Positions 35,309 through 44,439 of a stretch of 64,000 bases of DNA are shown in pieces. The notes beneath the pieces are model-generated. The model had not been told where the DNA came from. It did no database searches and saw only the letters and a list, made by a program, of their open reading frames with translations. Position 1 is the first letter of the stretch, and the number at the start of each line of letters is the position of its first letter. Location: contig JAGYIR010000011.1 in the NCBI GenBank assembly GCA_018402525.1, positions 434,001 through 498,000 of the forward strand, read 5' to 3'. The position numbers and the translations under genes are program-made. The DNA comes from Crocinitomicaceae bacterium (lineage in GTDB: Bacteria > Bacteroidota > Bacteroidia > Flavobacteriales_D > Crocinitomicaceae).

Positions 35309-37594
35309 TTAATTTTGGGTACTCTTTGGCGTTTGTTCTTTGTATAAAATTAGCAACAATACTGGTAGTAATGTCAAATCTGCAATCAGTGCTACAAGGA
35401 ACGTGATGCATAATAGAAGTCCCATGTAAAACGTGCCTAAAAAACTTGAAAAGACCAGTAGTAAAAACCCCGAGCTTAGAATCAACGTCGTTAAGATCAT
35501 CGCCTTACCTGTTGTCATGTACGTGCGTTTCAGCGCATACAATTTTCCTTTTCCTTTCATAAGTTCATACTTAAATTTACCCAGGAAGTGAATGGTGTCA
35601 TCGACTGCGATTCCAAAGGCGATGGTGAAAATAATGGAAGTACTGGTTTTTAGTTCTATCCCCACAAATCCCATAAAACCGGCAATGAACAACAAGGGCA
35701 ATACATTGGCAATGACGCTAATGAGCATAATTATCCATGAACGATGGACCAAGGCGATAATTAATGCGACGATTAATATTGAGATACCAAGACCTTTGAC
35801 CAAACTCACTGCCAAATAACGCATATTCTTATCCAACAAGTACGCTGTACCGGTCGTTTTATACTCAATAACACCGTTTAAATCATGTTGCTTGAGAAAT
35901 TCTCTAAACGCCCTGTCCTTTTCTGCAACCTCTTGATTTCCTATATCTCCTATTCCACCGCTGATTCGCGTAATCTGTTCCGTTGAATCGACGAACATTC
36001 GTAAAAATTGACCTTGATTTGCGATCCGCAAACTTCTCCTAAACGATCTTATCTTACTTGACGAATTTGGTAATTGATACTCGCTAGGGTTACCTGCATG
36101 AGATGCACGATTCAAGGTTTTCATTGCCCTTACCAACGAGGTTTTTACCGTCACCCCAAACGTCTGTTCCAAATAAGTTTCTACCGTATCCAACGTTTGT
36201 AACACCTCCTTGTCCCATACATTCCTTGTGCTATCTTTAATCGTTATGGATAATTCATACGGTCGAATTCCTCCAAAATTTTCATCAAAAAACACGAAGT
36301 CTTTTTTGAGTTGAACTGTAGGTTTCAAATCGTCCATCATCAAGTTGTTCGTTTCCACCTTGAGCATTCCAATTATACTCACTACCGTTACTGCAAGCGA
36401 TGTTAATAGAATTGTCTTTCTTTTCCGAAGGATAAAAACAAAACTGCGCTCCAAATATTTTTTCCAAAAATGATTCTTTGAGGAATTTCGAACGTACTTT
36501 GGACCCGGAAAAAGATAAAATAGAACAGGTAAAACCAAGAACGTTAAAACGAAAGCCACAAGAACCCCAATTCCCATAATGAGACCAAAAATTTGAATCG
36601 GTTGAACACGGACAAAATACAAGGAGAAAAAACCGATGGAAGTCGTGATGGATGTCAACAAGGTCGCAAATCCAACTTCCCTAACAGCAACTTTTATAGA
36701 CGTTAGGACATCTTTTTCTTCCCGCAAGGCATCAAGGTATCTTGAAACAAGGTGAATCACATCAGACATTCCCACCACAAACATAATGGACGGTAAGACA
36801 GTCAGTATAATATTCATTGGCTCGTCAAAGAATCCCATTCCACCTACAACCCAAACCATGGAGGAGACGATCACTACCTGCGGTATCAGTACACCCCAAA
36901 CTGATTTAAATGCGATGACCAAAAAAAGAATAATTAAGAACACGCTAAGTCCAACAAACAATGTTAATTCAACGATCATTTTGTTTATATAGTAGGCTTG
37001 TCCAATGGTTCTACCTGCAATTCTAACAGTGTCCAATTGAGCTTTTTCCGTTGCCGCTTTGATATCTTTTATCAATGCGTCACTTTTACTCTTCGACAGG
37101 TAATCCTCGTGCTTTAAAAAAATACAAAGCGCCCTTCCATTGGAAGAAACAAATGTATTTATGAGTTCTGCATTCTTAAAAATCCTTATAGAATCTCGCT
37201 TTGGATCAAAATCACTGAAATCAATGTATGGTTTTGAGGACGAAGTTCCACCTGGAAAAATAAACATTTCCTCCTCATTCGTTATGGAATGTATTGATTC
37301 TACATAGTTTATTTCACTCAATTGCTGACTAAAATCCTCAACCTTGGTCAAAAATGATCGATCAAAAATTCCACCTTTCCGTTCGACAGAAATCAGTAGA
37401 AAGTCATTATCTGAAGAGAAGTTATTACGGTATTCGAAGAAAAACTCAGTGTCTTCATCGTCCGCTGGAAAGAAATTTTCAAAATTGTAATCGAAGCGAA
37501 TGTTCGAAATGTGGTAACCTAAAAATCCAGTAATGACTGTAAATACAATAATTACTGCCCAAATGTATTTTTTAATCTTGTTTTCTCCAACCAT
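35309..37594 (-). CDS. RND/MMPL-superfamily transporter
   Basis: This 761-residue protein has the duplicated RND layout: one helix (about 10-28), a large periplasmic loop (30-215), five helices (about 218-355), a short cytoplasmic stretch, then the same again (helix near 395, loop 415-600, helices 610-750). GMSDVIHLVSRYLDALRE and FGIAVDDTIHFLGKFKYEL are the paired conserved segments carrying the intramembrane Asp residues. The size fits MMPL-like lipid or hopanoid exporters rather than 1000-residue drug pumps. Cargo is unknown. Confidence 0.85.
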   Translation of the reverse strand: MVGENKIKKYIWAVIIVFTVITGFLGYHISNIRFDYNFENFFPADDEDTEFFFEYRNNFSSDNDFLLISVERKGGIFDRSFLTKVEDFSQQLSEINYVESIHSITNEEEMFIFPGGTSSSKPYIDFSDFDPKRDSIRIFKNAELINTFVSSNGRALCIFLKHEDYLSKSKSDALIKDIKAATEKAQLDTVRIAGRTIGQAYYINKMIVELTLFVGLSVFLIILFLVIAFKSVWGVLIPQVVIVSSMVWVVGGMGFFDEPMNIILTVLPSIMFVVGMSDVIHLVSRYLDALREEKDVLTSIKVAVREVGFATLLTSITTSIGFFSLYFVRVQPIQIFGLIMGIGVLVAFVLTFLVLPVLFYLFPGPKYVRNSSKNHFWKKYLERSFVFILRKRKTILLTSLAVTVVSIIGMLKVETNNLMMDDLKPTVQLKKDFVFFDENFGGIRPYELSITIKDSTRNVWDKEVLQTLDTVETYLEQTFGVTVKTSLVRAMKTLNRASHAGNPSEYQLPNSSSKIRSFRRSLRIANQGQFLRMFVDSTEQITRISGGIGDIGNQEVAEKDRAFREFLKQHDLNGVIEYKTTGTAYLLDKNMRYLAVSLVKGLGISILIVALIIALVHRSWIIMLISVIANVLPLLFIAGFMGFVGIELKTSTSIIFTIAFGIAVDDTIHFLGKFKYELMKGKGKLYALKRTYMTTGKAMILTTLILSSGFLLLVFSSFLGTFYMGLLLCITFLVALIADLTLLPVLLLILYKEQTPKSTQN

Positions 37595-37622
37595 TTTGAT
37601 GGTTCCTTCGTTTGGTGTGTGT

Positions 37623-37630
37623 CAAAGATA
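37623..37630 (-). promoter_or_regulatory. -7 element upstream of the RND gene
   Basis: The minus strand reads TATCTTTG, a perfect TAnnTTTG, 29 bases before the ATG. Confidence 0.4.
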
Positions 37631-37694
37631 TATTCTTTGTGAAATTTATAACTATTTAATGGTCACTCTTTTTTAATGAAAAAATTAAAATGAC

Positions 37695-37702
37695 TAAGTT
37701 TG
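37695..37702 (+). promoter_or_regulatory. -7 element of the T9SS cargo gene
   Basis: TAAGTTTG matches TAnnTTTG, 21 bases before the ATG at 37723, with a T-run around 37668-37674 in place of the -33 element. An upstream in-frame ATG at 37690 lies before the expected transcript start. Confidence 0.45.
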
Positions 37703-37722
37703 GCGAAACAAAACAAAAACAA

Positions 37723-38733
37723 ATGAAAAAAACTTTACTTTTTACTGCTTTAACCCTAACATTTTTTGGCAGCGCCCAAACCCTTACTCAGGCGAATGAA
37801 GGTGACATTGGATCTGATCAAACCATGTTTTTATGTGATTCGTTCATCGTTAATTATGAAAACACAACTGGTGCTGGAGTTACTTGGGATTACACTGGTT
37901 TGGCTGCCTATTTTGGTGAAACAAGAAACTATGTAATTGGCGACGCAACACTTGATCCTAACGCAGCTCAGTTTCCTACCTCTGAAAAAACAAATATATT
38001 GGGGGTAAATATTGCTACTTTTTATAATTCAACAGCTACAGAGCGTTCTTCGCAAGGTTTTGTATTCAACGAACCAACTTTAGGAGAAGTAATTGCGACA
38101 TTTGACGTGAATGAAGCAAAATTGCTTGAATACCCATTTTCGAACGGTGATTCATTTAGCGATGCATACAGTGGAAGTATCGTTACACCGTTGGGAACAT
38201 CTGCACTTTCTGGGGTAATTGATGTGACAATAGACGGTCAAGGTACATTAGAATTGCCTAACGGGGTGACGTTTACAGATGTTATTCGTTTAAAATCTTC
38301 AGATTCTTCGTACACTAGTACATTCGCTGGTGACGTTGTCATCAAAAGAACTGTGTACGAATACTATAATCTGTCTAATTCAAACTTGCCTGTTCTTATT
38401 TTGGCAACAGTTGAAATTAACTCTGCTGTGATTAACAATGCTGAAACAATCGTGTTGTATGTGAACGATCCATTACAATACGTTGGAATCAATGAAAATG
38501 AATCAATCGATTTTACGGTTTCACCAAATCCATCTTCGGATATCGTTACAATCTCAGGAGAACTAAGCAATGACGCTGTTGCTGCTATCATCGACCAAAA
38601 TGGGCGCGTGCTAGTGACATCGTCTGTATCAAATGGTTCAATAGTAGATATTTCAACATTTGAAAATGGTGTGTACTTCGTTAAGATTACTGACAACGGA
38701 ACAAGCACCACAAAAACAATTGTGAAAAAATAA
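37723..38733 (+). CDS. Secreted protein with T9SS type A sorting domain
   Basis: This 336-residue protein has a signal peptide (MKKTLLFTALTLTFFGSA, then Gln), a beta-rich passenger of unknown function (about 25-255) and a C-terminal sorting domain. The sorting domain runs from FTVSPNPSSDIVTISG through FENGVYFVKI to TTKTIVKK at the end. Type IX secretion system substrates carry this domain; it is cleaved or anchored at the outer membrane. The passenger recalls the generic surface proteins of Flavobacteriia with no catalytic motif. A strong terminator follows. Confidence 0.85.
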   Translation: MKKTLLFTALTLTFFGSAQTLTQANEGDIGSDQTMFLCDSFIVNYENTTGAGVTWDYTGLAAYFGETRNYVIGDATLDPNAAQFPTSEKTNILGVNIATFYNSTATERSSQGFVFNEPTLGEVIATFDVNEAKLLEYPFSNGDSFSDAYSGSIVTPLGTSALSGVIDVTIDGQGTLELPNGVTFTDVIRLKSSDSSYTSTFAGDVVIKRTVYEYYNLSNSNLPVLILATVEINSAVINNAETIVLYVNDPLQYVGINENESIDFTVSPNPSSDIVTISGELSNDAVAAIIDQNGRVLVTSSVSNGSIVDISTFENGVYFVKITDNGTSTTKTIVKK

Positions 38734-38760
38734 TATACATTCTCTTAACTAGAAATGTAA

Positions 38761-38800
38761 AAAGTCCCTCTTTCTTAGGAAAGGGGGGCTTTTATTTTTT
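38761..38800 (+). terminator. Strong intrinsic terminator
   Basis: A 14-bp stem (AAAGTCCCTCTTTC with GAAAGGGGGGCTTT, two G-T pairs) closes a TTAG loop and is followed by TATTTTTT. Confidence 0.88.
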
Positions 38801-38909
38801 TAAAAAACCCTTGATAAAAAAAACGCTGTTACAAAACGGTGTTTTCTTGTTATATTCGAACTGCAAAATCACATCAATTAAACAATGTTCTAACTTTCAA
38901 CTTTTATAC

Positions 38910-41189
38910 ATGAAGCATTTTTTACTCTACTTATTTTGCGCTGTTTCAATTCATTCGATTGCTCAAATCAACGAAGGACTTACACCAGAAGAACGCGCTT
39001 ACTTGTTTCATGTCGTAAAAAAAAGCCCCATTCTAAACAATAATTTTGGTCGTTTTTTTGATTATCAGGGTCCAGAAATACTCTTTCCCAACAAATCTAT
39101 CAATTACGATTCCATCGAGCTTCTAATTATCAATCAACCCGATTTGCTCATTATTCGCAAGGATGAAATTGCAAAATCAGCCAAAGGACTGATTGCTGAA
39201 GCTGCCAATAAAATGGCGGTATGGGAACTGAACAACGTTCTTCAAGCAAAAAGAGATGATCCAGACGATTTAAAACACTACAAAAACGAATACGCGTATT
39301 TCGAATCGCTGCTGATGGAGCAACTTCCTCCCAATGCAACAAAAATGAAAGGAGATGTAAATCAACCTCATCCAAAGATTCAGCAAGTAATGAATCCAAA
39401 CATGACATTGGGGGATAAAAAAATGCACTTGGAAGCATTGCGATTTCTTACCGTGAATGATCAATTGGTCACGCTCAACGCGATCAATAATGCAATTAAT
39501 ACATACGTCGAGAAACGCGCCTTCGAAATATACAAAGCGCTCGGAGGTAAAGCCGGAAAATTTACCAATGTGTTAGTCGCTGCAGGCGATGGAAGCAACA
39601 CCGAAGGCCTGTTGGACGAACGAGAAAAAGATGAAAAAGGGCGTTGGAACAGAGGTTTACCTAAAGCCGTTGGATTGTTTCCTTATCAATTGTACATTGA
39701 AAAAACGGAGGAAAAGAAAAAGGTGACGGAAGAAATTGAATCCATGCGCTACACCGTAAACAATTTCAAAACGACGGGTGAAAACAAATACACCAATCTA
39801 CATTTTGATGTGTGGGGATATAACTCCGAGAAACAAACAACGGTTGTCATTGAGAAAAATGGTTTGAATTATCACCTCTTCGGAGCACGAGACACGCGGT
39901 TTTTATCACCAGATTCTTCTTTTGCCGAAGGAACAACTTTTCAGGCAATTATCAATGATTTAGAATTCAATAAAATTGCCAAACTCCATGAAATGATTTA
40001 TGGAAAAAAGGGGTTTGACTATTGGATTGACTACAATACCAAGAAAAAAGACGCTACCGAATTAAAAATCGAAAAGCGGGAAAAAGAATACAGCGATTTG
40101 GGATATTCACCCATCACCACTTCTTCAAAACCATCGCGAAATGTAAAAAAATCGAAAAAGAAGGCGATAAAGGCGAACACTGGATCGTTTGATGGAACAC
40201 CCACAACAAGTTCAAACCGTAAAGAACGTAAGAAACTCCAGAACACTATTGTGGGTCTGTACGATTTATTTGAAGCTTACAAAAAGAAAATAGCTGAACT
40301 GGAAGCACAAAAAGCGGAAGCAATTGATTTAATGGCCATATACCAGCGAAGATTGGATAACTTCAAGCAAATCATGGGATTGCGTTGGGCGACGTACACC
40401 GAAAATGAAGGACTGTACACCTTTGAAGATTCAACGACTTTTGATATTCTCACCCAAGAGTTCAAATTCCCCCCATCTGCTACACAAGAAGATTTTGAAG
40501 TTCGTCTGATTGCCATTCCAGAATCGTGCCTGTCAAAACTAGCCGATGAAGTGATGCTTCACATTAACTTGATGGATGCTGCGCCCAATTATGACGCTCG
40601 AATTAATCTAGAGCTCTATGATGTTTTTGAGTCGGATAAATGGGACTTGCCTAGGAAACTATTTCAAGAAGGTGACAGTGTTGCCTTGCGTGTTTTCTTT
40701 GAAGGAATGTTGGACAAAAAAATCCCATTCGAGATCGTTGCTCGTGGTCAAGGCATTGGTAAATGGAATGGAGTACAAACCATGAAGGATGAAAAACCGA
40801 ATGAACTGGCACGCTATCCTGGAAATCCTTCCGAAAGCAAAATGGACAGTACATTCTTGCGTTTGCGAAAATCGGAAGTACTCATCCACATCGATCGTAC
40901 GATTTTGTTGGAAGTGAACTCATTTACTGATCCGGTTGCTTCTTCGATACAAGTCACCAACGAGGAATTGGCAAGTGCGATGACGAAATACGGTCTCTCC
41001 AAAAACGATGCCCTGAGTGCTTACCGCACAGCTGCTATTCTCAATGCGCTGAAATCAGAATTAAACGTCTTAGCTGGACAGTATTTAACTCGGGAAGAAG
41101 CGAAAATTGTAATAGATCGATTCAACAAAGAATGGCTGAAAGCAAAAATATCGTTGGGTAGGACTTCTGTTCGATTGTCTAGTTTTTAG
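38910..41189 (+). CDS. Large secreted protein of unknown function
   Basis: I do not recognise this 759-residue protein. The ATG at 38910 begins a signal peptide (MKHFLLYLFCAVSIHSIA, then Gln); an earlier in-frame start would add 33 residues that spoil it. Residues about 20-380 are mixed helix/strand. A Lys/Ser-rich linker (about 395-440) precedes a coiled-coil helix (LYDLFEAYKKKIAELEAQKA). A beta-rich domain follows (about 500-640), then a helical C-terminus. No cysteine pair, metal motif or sorting domain is evident. A TAACTTTC near 38891 may be its -7 element. It converges with the helicase gene, 4 bases apart. Confidence 0.7.
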   Translation: MKHFLLYLFCAVSIHSIAQINEGLTPEERAYLFHVVKKSPILNNNFGRFFDYQGPEILFPNKSINYDSIELLIINQPDLLIIRKDEIAKSAKGLIAEAANKMAVWELNNVLQAKRDDPDDLKHYKNEYAYFESLLMEQLPPNATKMKGDVNQPHPKIQQVMNPNMTLGDKKMHLEALRFLTVNDQLVTLNAINNAINTYVEKRAFEIYKALGGKAGKFTNVLVAAGDGSNTEGLLDEREKDEKGRWNRGLPKAVGLFPYQLYIEKTEEKKKVTEEIESMRYTVNNFKTTGENKYTNLHFDVWGYNSEKQTTVVIEKNGLNYHLFGARDTRFLSPDSSFAEGTTFQAIINDLEFNKIAKLHEMIYGKKGFDYWIDYNTKKKDATELKIEKREKEYSDLGYSPITTSSKPSRNVKKSKKKAIKANTGSFDGTPTTSSNRKERKKLQNTIVGLYDLFEAYKKKIAELEAQKAEAIDLMAIYQRRLDNFKQIMGLRWATYTENEGLYTFEDSTTFDILTQEFKFPPSATQEDFEVRLIAIPESCLSKLADEVMLHINLMDAAPNYDARINLELYDVFESDKWDLPRKLFQEGDSVALRVFFEGMLDKKIPFEIVARGQGIGKWNGVQTMKDEKPNELARYPGNPSESKMDSTFLRLRKSEVLIHIDRTILLEVNSFTDPVASSIQVTNEELASAMTKYGLSKNDALSAYRTAAILNALKSELNVLAGQYLTREEAKIVIDRFNKEWLKAKISLGRTSVRLSSF

Positions 41190-41193
41190 TGAA

Positions 41194-42609
41194 TCACTCA
41201 AAAAATTCATCTGAAAAATTGACTAAGTACACCCGATTCGTCGCACGCGTTAACGCTGTGTACAACCATCGGTAATAATCGGCATTGAGCGTTTCTTCGG
41301 TAATATATCCTTGATCGATAAATACATCGCTCCACTGTCCACCTTGCGATTTATGACAGGTCACCGCATACGCATACTTCACCTGTAACGCATTGAAATA
41401 TGGATCAGCGAGAATAGCTTCGTAGCGCTTTTTCTTTTCACGTATGTGACCGTAATCTCTTTCCACCGAGAAGAACAATTCCTTCATTCGCTCTCGTGAC
41501 AAGGAGGGTGCATCGACAGTAAGCGATTCTGTATGAATAATCACCTCTACTTCCCCCAGCTCTTCGTAATCGACAAAGCGGACAATCAAGTGTGCAAACT
41601 CAAATCCGTGCAAGTGCTCCATTTTCTGAACACGCACAATGCGCACCATTTCTCCGTTTGCAATAAATCCAATTTTTGTATCCTCTCCCAACCAATAATA
41701 GTTGTTTTTGACAATCATAAGGATATCACCTGAACAGAGCGCTTCTTCGTACCACAAAATTCGACCTCGAATTTGTTGATTGTACGCATTCGCCTGTTTG
41801 TTGGAACGGGTAATCAATATCGTTTCCTCTCCTCCGACATTGGAATAACTCGATTCTAACTGGTCTTGCAATTCCAACCCATTCAAGCGAATCAAATCTC
41901 CACCTGGTTTAATATCAAATTTTGGATAATCTACCCAATCCGTATTTCTCAAGAGCGTTGCATTTCTAAGGACTTCCGAATCTTCCGCTTGGCGCAATAC
42001 CTCTGTCAATCGACATTCCGTGACAGCAATCATCGGAAAGTGATTTTCCAAATATTCCTTGTTCAATGCGGGAGAGAAATCGCTTCCCACAGGTGGTAAC
42101 TGACCTTCATCCCCCATCATCACCAATCGACAATTTTCGCCAGAAAACACATATTCAATAATGTCTTCTAATAAATTCCGTTGATTCACTTCGCCTTTGG
42201 AGAGGGTATAATCGCCAATCATAGAAGCCTCATCGATAAAAAAAACAGTATGCTTGAATAGGTTTTTTCGTAATCCCAGTCCTGCACCTAAATCCACCTT
42301 CGATTTACGCTGATAGATATGTTTATGAATGGTAAATGCGTCCTTCTTTGCTTTCAAACTGAATACTTTTGCTGCCCTTCCTGTTGGCGCTAATAAAATG
42401 GTTTGAATATTAAAAGTTTGAAGCGATTGAACAAATGCAGATAAAACAGAAGTCTTTCCAGTTCCAGCATACCCCTTAATTAGAAATAACTCCTTTGAAT
42501 TATGCTTATACATGAATTTTTCCAACTCGCTGTAAAGTGTAGTTTGACTCGGAGTTGGCGTCTGATCGAAATGTGCTAAAAACGTTGTATAAAAAGACTC
42601 TTGTATCAT
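41194..42609 (-). CDS. RecD-like superfamily 1B DNA helicase
   Basis: This 471-residue protein has superfamily 1B helicase motifs: Walker A IKGYAGTGKTS (about 45-54), LAPTGRAAKVFS (motif Ia), Walker B VFFIDEASMIGD, GDEGQLPPVGSDFSPAL (motif III region) and C-terminal YAVTCHKSQGGQWSDVFID (motif V/VI area). It is shorter than RecD2 (about 700) because the long N-terminal domain is absent. Such short RecD-like helicases are common in Bacteroidota and are presumed to act 5'-3' in DNA repair or recombination. A repeat locus starts about 50 bases upstream. Confidence 0.85.
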   Translation of the reverse strand: MIQESFYTTFLAHFDQTPTPSQTTLYSELEKFMYKHNSKELFLIKGYAGTGKTSVLSAFVQSLQTFNIQTILLAPTGRAAKVFSLKAKKDAFTIHKHIYQRKSKVDLGAGLGLRKNLFKHTVFFIDEASMIGDYTLSKGEVNQRNLLEDIIEYVFSGENCRLVMMGDEGQLPPVGSDFSPALNKEYLENHFPMIAVTECRLTEVLRQAEDSEVLRNATLLRNTDWVDYPKFDIKPGGDLIRLNGLELQDQLESSYSNVGGEETILITRSNKQANAYNQQIRGRILWYEEALCSGDILMIVKNNYYWLGEDTKIGFIANGEMVRIVRVQKMEHLHGFEFAHLIVRFVDYEELGEVEVIIHTESLTVDAPSLSRERMKELFFSVERDYGHIREKKKRYEAILADPYFNALQVKYAYAVTCHKSQGGQWSDVFIDQGYITEETLNADYYRWLYTALTRATNRVYLVNFSDEFFE

Positions 42610-42654
42610 TCAATTTATTCTAAAGCGAAGTTAGACTTTGTAAAGAAATAAACT

Positions 42655-42815
42655 GTACTTTTTGGTTCGTTCTTTTTCACCGCAGACGCAGAGGAGTTAC
42701 GTGTCATTTGTTTAAAGCTTTGGTTGTTGTATTTTTTACCGCAGAGGCGCAGAGTGTTTAAGTGGTTTGTCATAAGCTTTGTTGTAATTTACCCCGCAGA
42801 TATGCAGAGGGCGTA
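42655..42815. repeat. About three degenerate tandem repeats of 55-59 bp
   Basis: The core CCGCAGAnGCGCAGAG occurs at about 42680, 42739 and 42794, and the sequence between cores is also related (AAGCTTTGGTTGTTGTATTTTTTACC versus AAGCTTTGTTGTAATTTACC). The spacing is therefore a true tandem repeat rather than isolated motifs. The copies are divergent, the middle one being closest to the inverted copy at 43334. Confidence 0.75.
42733..42754 (+). repeat. Left arm of a 22-bp inverted repeat
   Basis: This copy (core ACCGCAGAGGCGCAGAG preceded by five T) is an exact reverse complement of 43334-43355. The two arms bracket the GxxExxY remnant in a 623-bp interval. Confidence 0.85.
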
Positions 42816-42821
42816 GGTAGT

Positions 42822-43200
42822 TTATAAGTCATTTGCAATTCGTTTTATTCCATCTGTCAGTTTTGCTACGTTGAAGTTAATCAACAAGCCTAATCGGTGA
42901 TTCGATAGTTTTAAATACGTTAGCAGTTGAGCAGTGTGAACGGGAAGAAGTTCTTTGACGGATTTCAATTCGACAACTACCTTGTTTTGAACCAATAAAT
43001 CTAACCGATAACCGACCTCCAGCTCAACTTCTTTATAGGTTACAGGTAAAGCCACTTGCTTGTTTACCCAAAGTCCTCTTTGTTCAAGCTCATAAAAAAA
43101 GACAAGCTTCATAAGTGCTCTCCAAAAGTCCTGGACCGAGCGCTCTGTGAACATCGATTGATGCCCCAATAATTATTTCAGTTACTTGATTTTCTGTCAT
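42822..43200 (-). pseudogene. GxxExxY-family protein, frameshifted
   Basis: The family name comes from the Gly-x-x-Glu-x-x-Tyr motif, seen here as GLLESTY in the N-terminal part ([20 protein letters not shown] from the ATG at 43200). The C-terminal part (43100 to 42822) has [19 protein letters not shown], the Asp...Glu-x-Lys core of a PD-(D/E)xK nuclease-like fold, and ends in [10 protein letters not shown]. The parts are in different frames: a run of seven T on the coding strand (43094-43100), where six would give [11 protein letters not shown]. Restored length is about 125 residues, normal for the family. Function of the family is unknown. Confidence 0.85.
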
Positions 43201-43254
43201 TTTAATTTTCTTTTTAACTAATCTAGTGAAATTGGTTCTATTCTCATATGGTTT

Positions 43255-43325
43255 CTAAATTATTTGCACTTCGTTTTACTGTATATTTTAAGCGAAGAGA
43301 ATCAACACAAAATCTGCAATTCGAT
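43255..43325 (-). pseudogene. Two possible 3'-end remnants of further GxxExxY copies
   Basis: 43262-43279 matches the 3' end of the GxxExxY gene (42831-42848) at 16 of 18 bases and would encode VKRSANNL, like IKRIANDL. A second stretch, 43312-43330 (TGCAATTCGATTAAAAT), is a weaker match. Both lie between the gene and the right inverted repeat arm. They are short and could be coincidental. Confidence 0.4.
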
Positions 43326-43333
43326 TAAAATTT

Positions 43334-43355
43334 CTCTGCGCCTCTGCGGTAAAAA
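43334..43355 (-). repeat. Right arm of a 22-bp inverted repeat
   Basis: CTCTGCGCCTCTGCGGTAAA and two more A are the exact reverse complement of 42733-42754. The rest of the interval 43201-43524, about 320 bases without an intact gene, holds only the remnants above and a -7 element at 43488. Confidence 0.85.
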
Positions 43356-43487
43356 GAATGAAATTCTGGAGTAATTCTGTAAGCATTATTTGGTTTCGAA
43401 GCCTCATTTAAGAATTAGATATAGCAACCATTGATTAAAAGGTTTAAAAAAACTACTCAATGACAGTCCATGAAATCGAAAAAATTG

Positions 43488-43495
43488 TAGTTTTG
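43488..43495 (+). promoter_or_regulatory. -7 element of the 43525 operon
   Basis: TAGTTTTG matches TAnnTTTG, 30 bases before the start codon. The -33 element is not clear. Confidence 0.4.
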
Positions 43496-43524
43496 TTGAA
43501 ATCAATTTGTAAAACGATAATAGT

Positions 43525-44433
43525 ATGACCAGCAATCTTTCAGTCTTATTGAAAAAATATTCAGTTCCAGTTATCTTTTTTGTTCTTGGATTATTTATTC
43601 TAATTTTTGGAGCAATGAACGGACAAGGTACCATGTTCATGATGGCCTCTGTCTTAATGTTTGTTGCCGGAGCTTTAAGTATTATCTACAGTACTGGATC
43701 GATTAAATCTGGAATGGTTTACATATTTGGTATTGCCGCTGGTATAGCTGGAATTGTAACGCTGATTATGTCCTACCAAAGTGTAAATGATACTGCAACC
43801 TACAATGCGAATTACAAGCAATGTAAAAGTCAAGCAAAACAAAATTTAGAAGATATCAGATTTATCCAAAAGGCATACGCTTCTGAAAATGGTAAGTACA
43901 TTGGGGATTGGGACGAATTGATCGATTTCGCAAAAAACGGAACTATTCCATTTGTAGATGCTCAAGGTGTTGTTCCCTCAAGAAAAATTACTCCTGAGGA
44001 AAATAAATTTTTGTATACGAACAACCCTCCAATTGACAACAATATGACGGAGAAAGAGGCTTTCCTTTTATCAAAATGGAAAGAAGGCCCAAATTGGGAG
44101 AAAGATTTCAAAAGCTTTAAGAGAGATACGGTACGTGTGAGCTTGTACAAAAGTAAATTTGAAGGTAAAGCTTATGTTGAAAGTAGAGAGAAGGCTGGTT
44201 TTAAAAGATTTTCAGCTGATTCATTACCTTACATTCCTTTCACAGGAGGAAAGAAAAAATGGACGTTGGAAATCAAAGACTCGGTTCAAGTGGGAGAAAC
44301 ATTCTATCCAGCGATTCACGTGTCAGGCATGATTCCATTTGCTGATATTCAAGGTAAAAACGATGATCAAGAGGAAATGTCCTTCGGTTCATTAACGACC
44401 AACGATACTTCTGGTTCTTGGGAAAATGAATAA
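43525..44433 (+). CDS. Membrane protein with three N-terminal helices, unknown function
   Basis: I do not recognise this 302-residue protein. Three hydrophobic helices (about 13-31, 37-54, 62-82) are followed by a soluble C-terminal domain. Residues about 95-130 (LEDIRFIQKAYASENGKYIG, then DWDELIDFAKNG) resemble a pattern seen after the helix of pilin-like proteins, but there is no pilin leader. It starts a plus-strand run: DUF3822 begins 7 bases later, then rsmD and coaD. Confidence 0.65.
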   Translation: MTSNLSVLLKKYSVPVIFFVLGLFILIFGAMNGQGTMFMMASVLMFVAGALSIIYSTGSIKSGMVYIFGIAAGIAGIVTLIMSYQSVNDTATYNANYKQCKSQAKQNLEDIRFIQKAYASENGKYIGDWDELIDFAKNGTIPFVDAQGVVPSRKITPEENKFLYTNNPPIDNNMTEKEAFLLSKWKEGPNWEKDFKSFKRDTVRVSLYKSKFEGKAYVESREKAGFKRFSADSLPYIPFTGGKKKWTLEIKDSVQVGETFYPAIHVSGMIPFADIQGKNDDQEEMSFGSLTTNDTSGSWENE

Positions 44434-44439
44434 ATTGTA

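Noticed and set aside
37690-37722. Upstream in-frame ATG of the T9SS cargo gene
   Set aside because: It lies before the predicted -7 element's start site, and its residues (MTKFGETKQKQ) spoil the signal peptide.
42655-42815. CRISPR array
   Set aside because: Only about three units, the copies are diverged along their whole length, the spacers are themselves related, and no cas gene is near.
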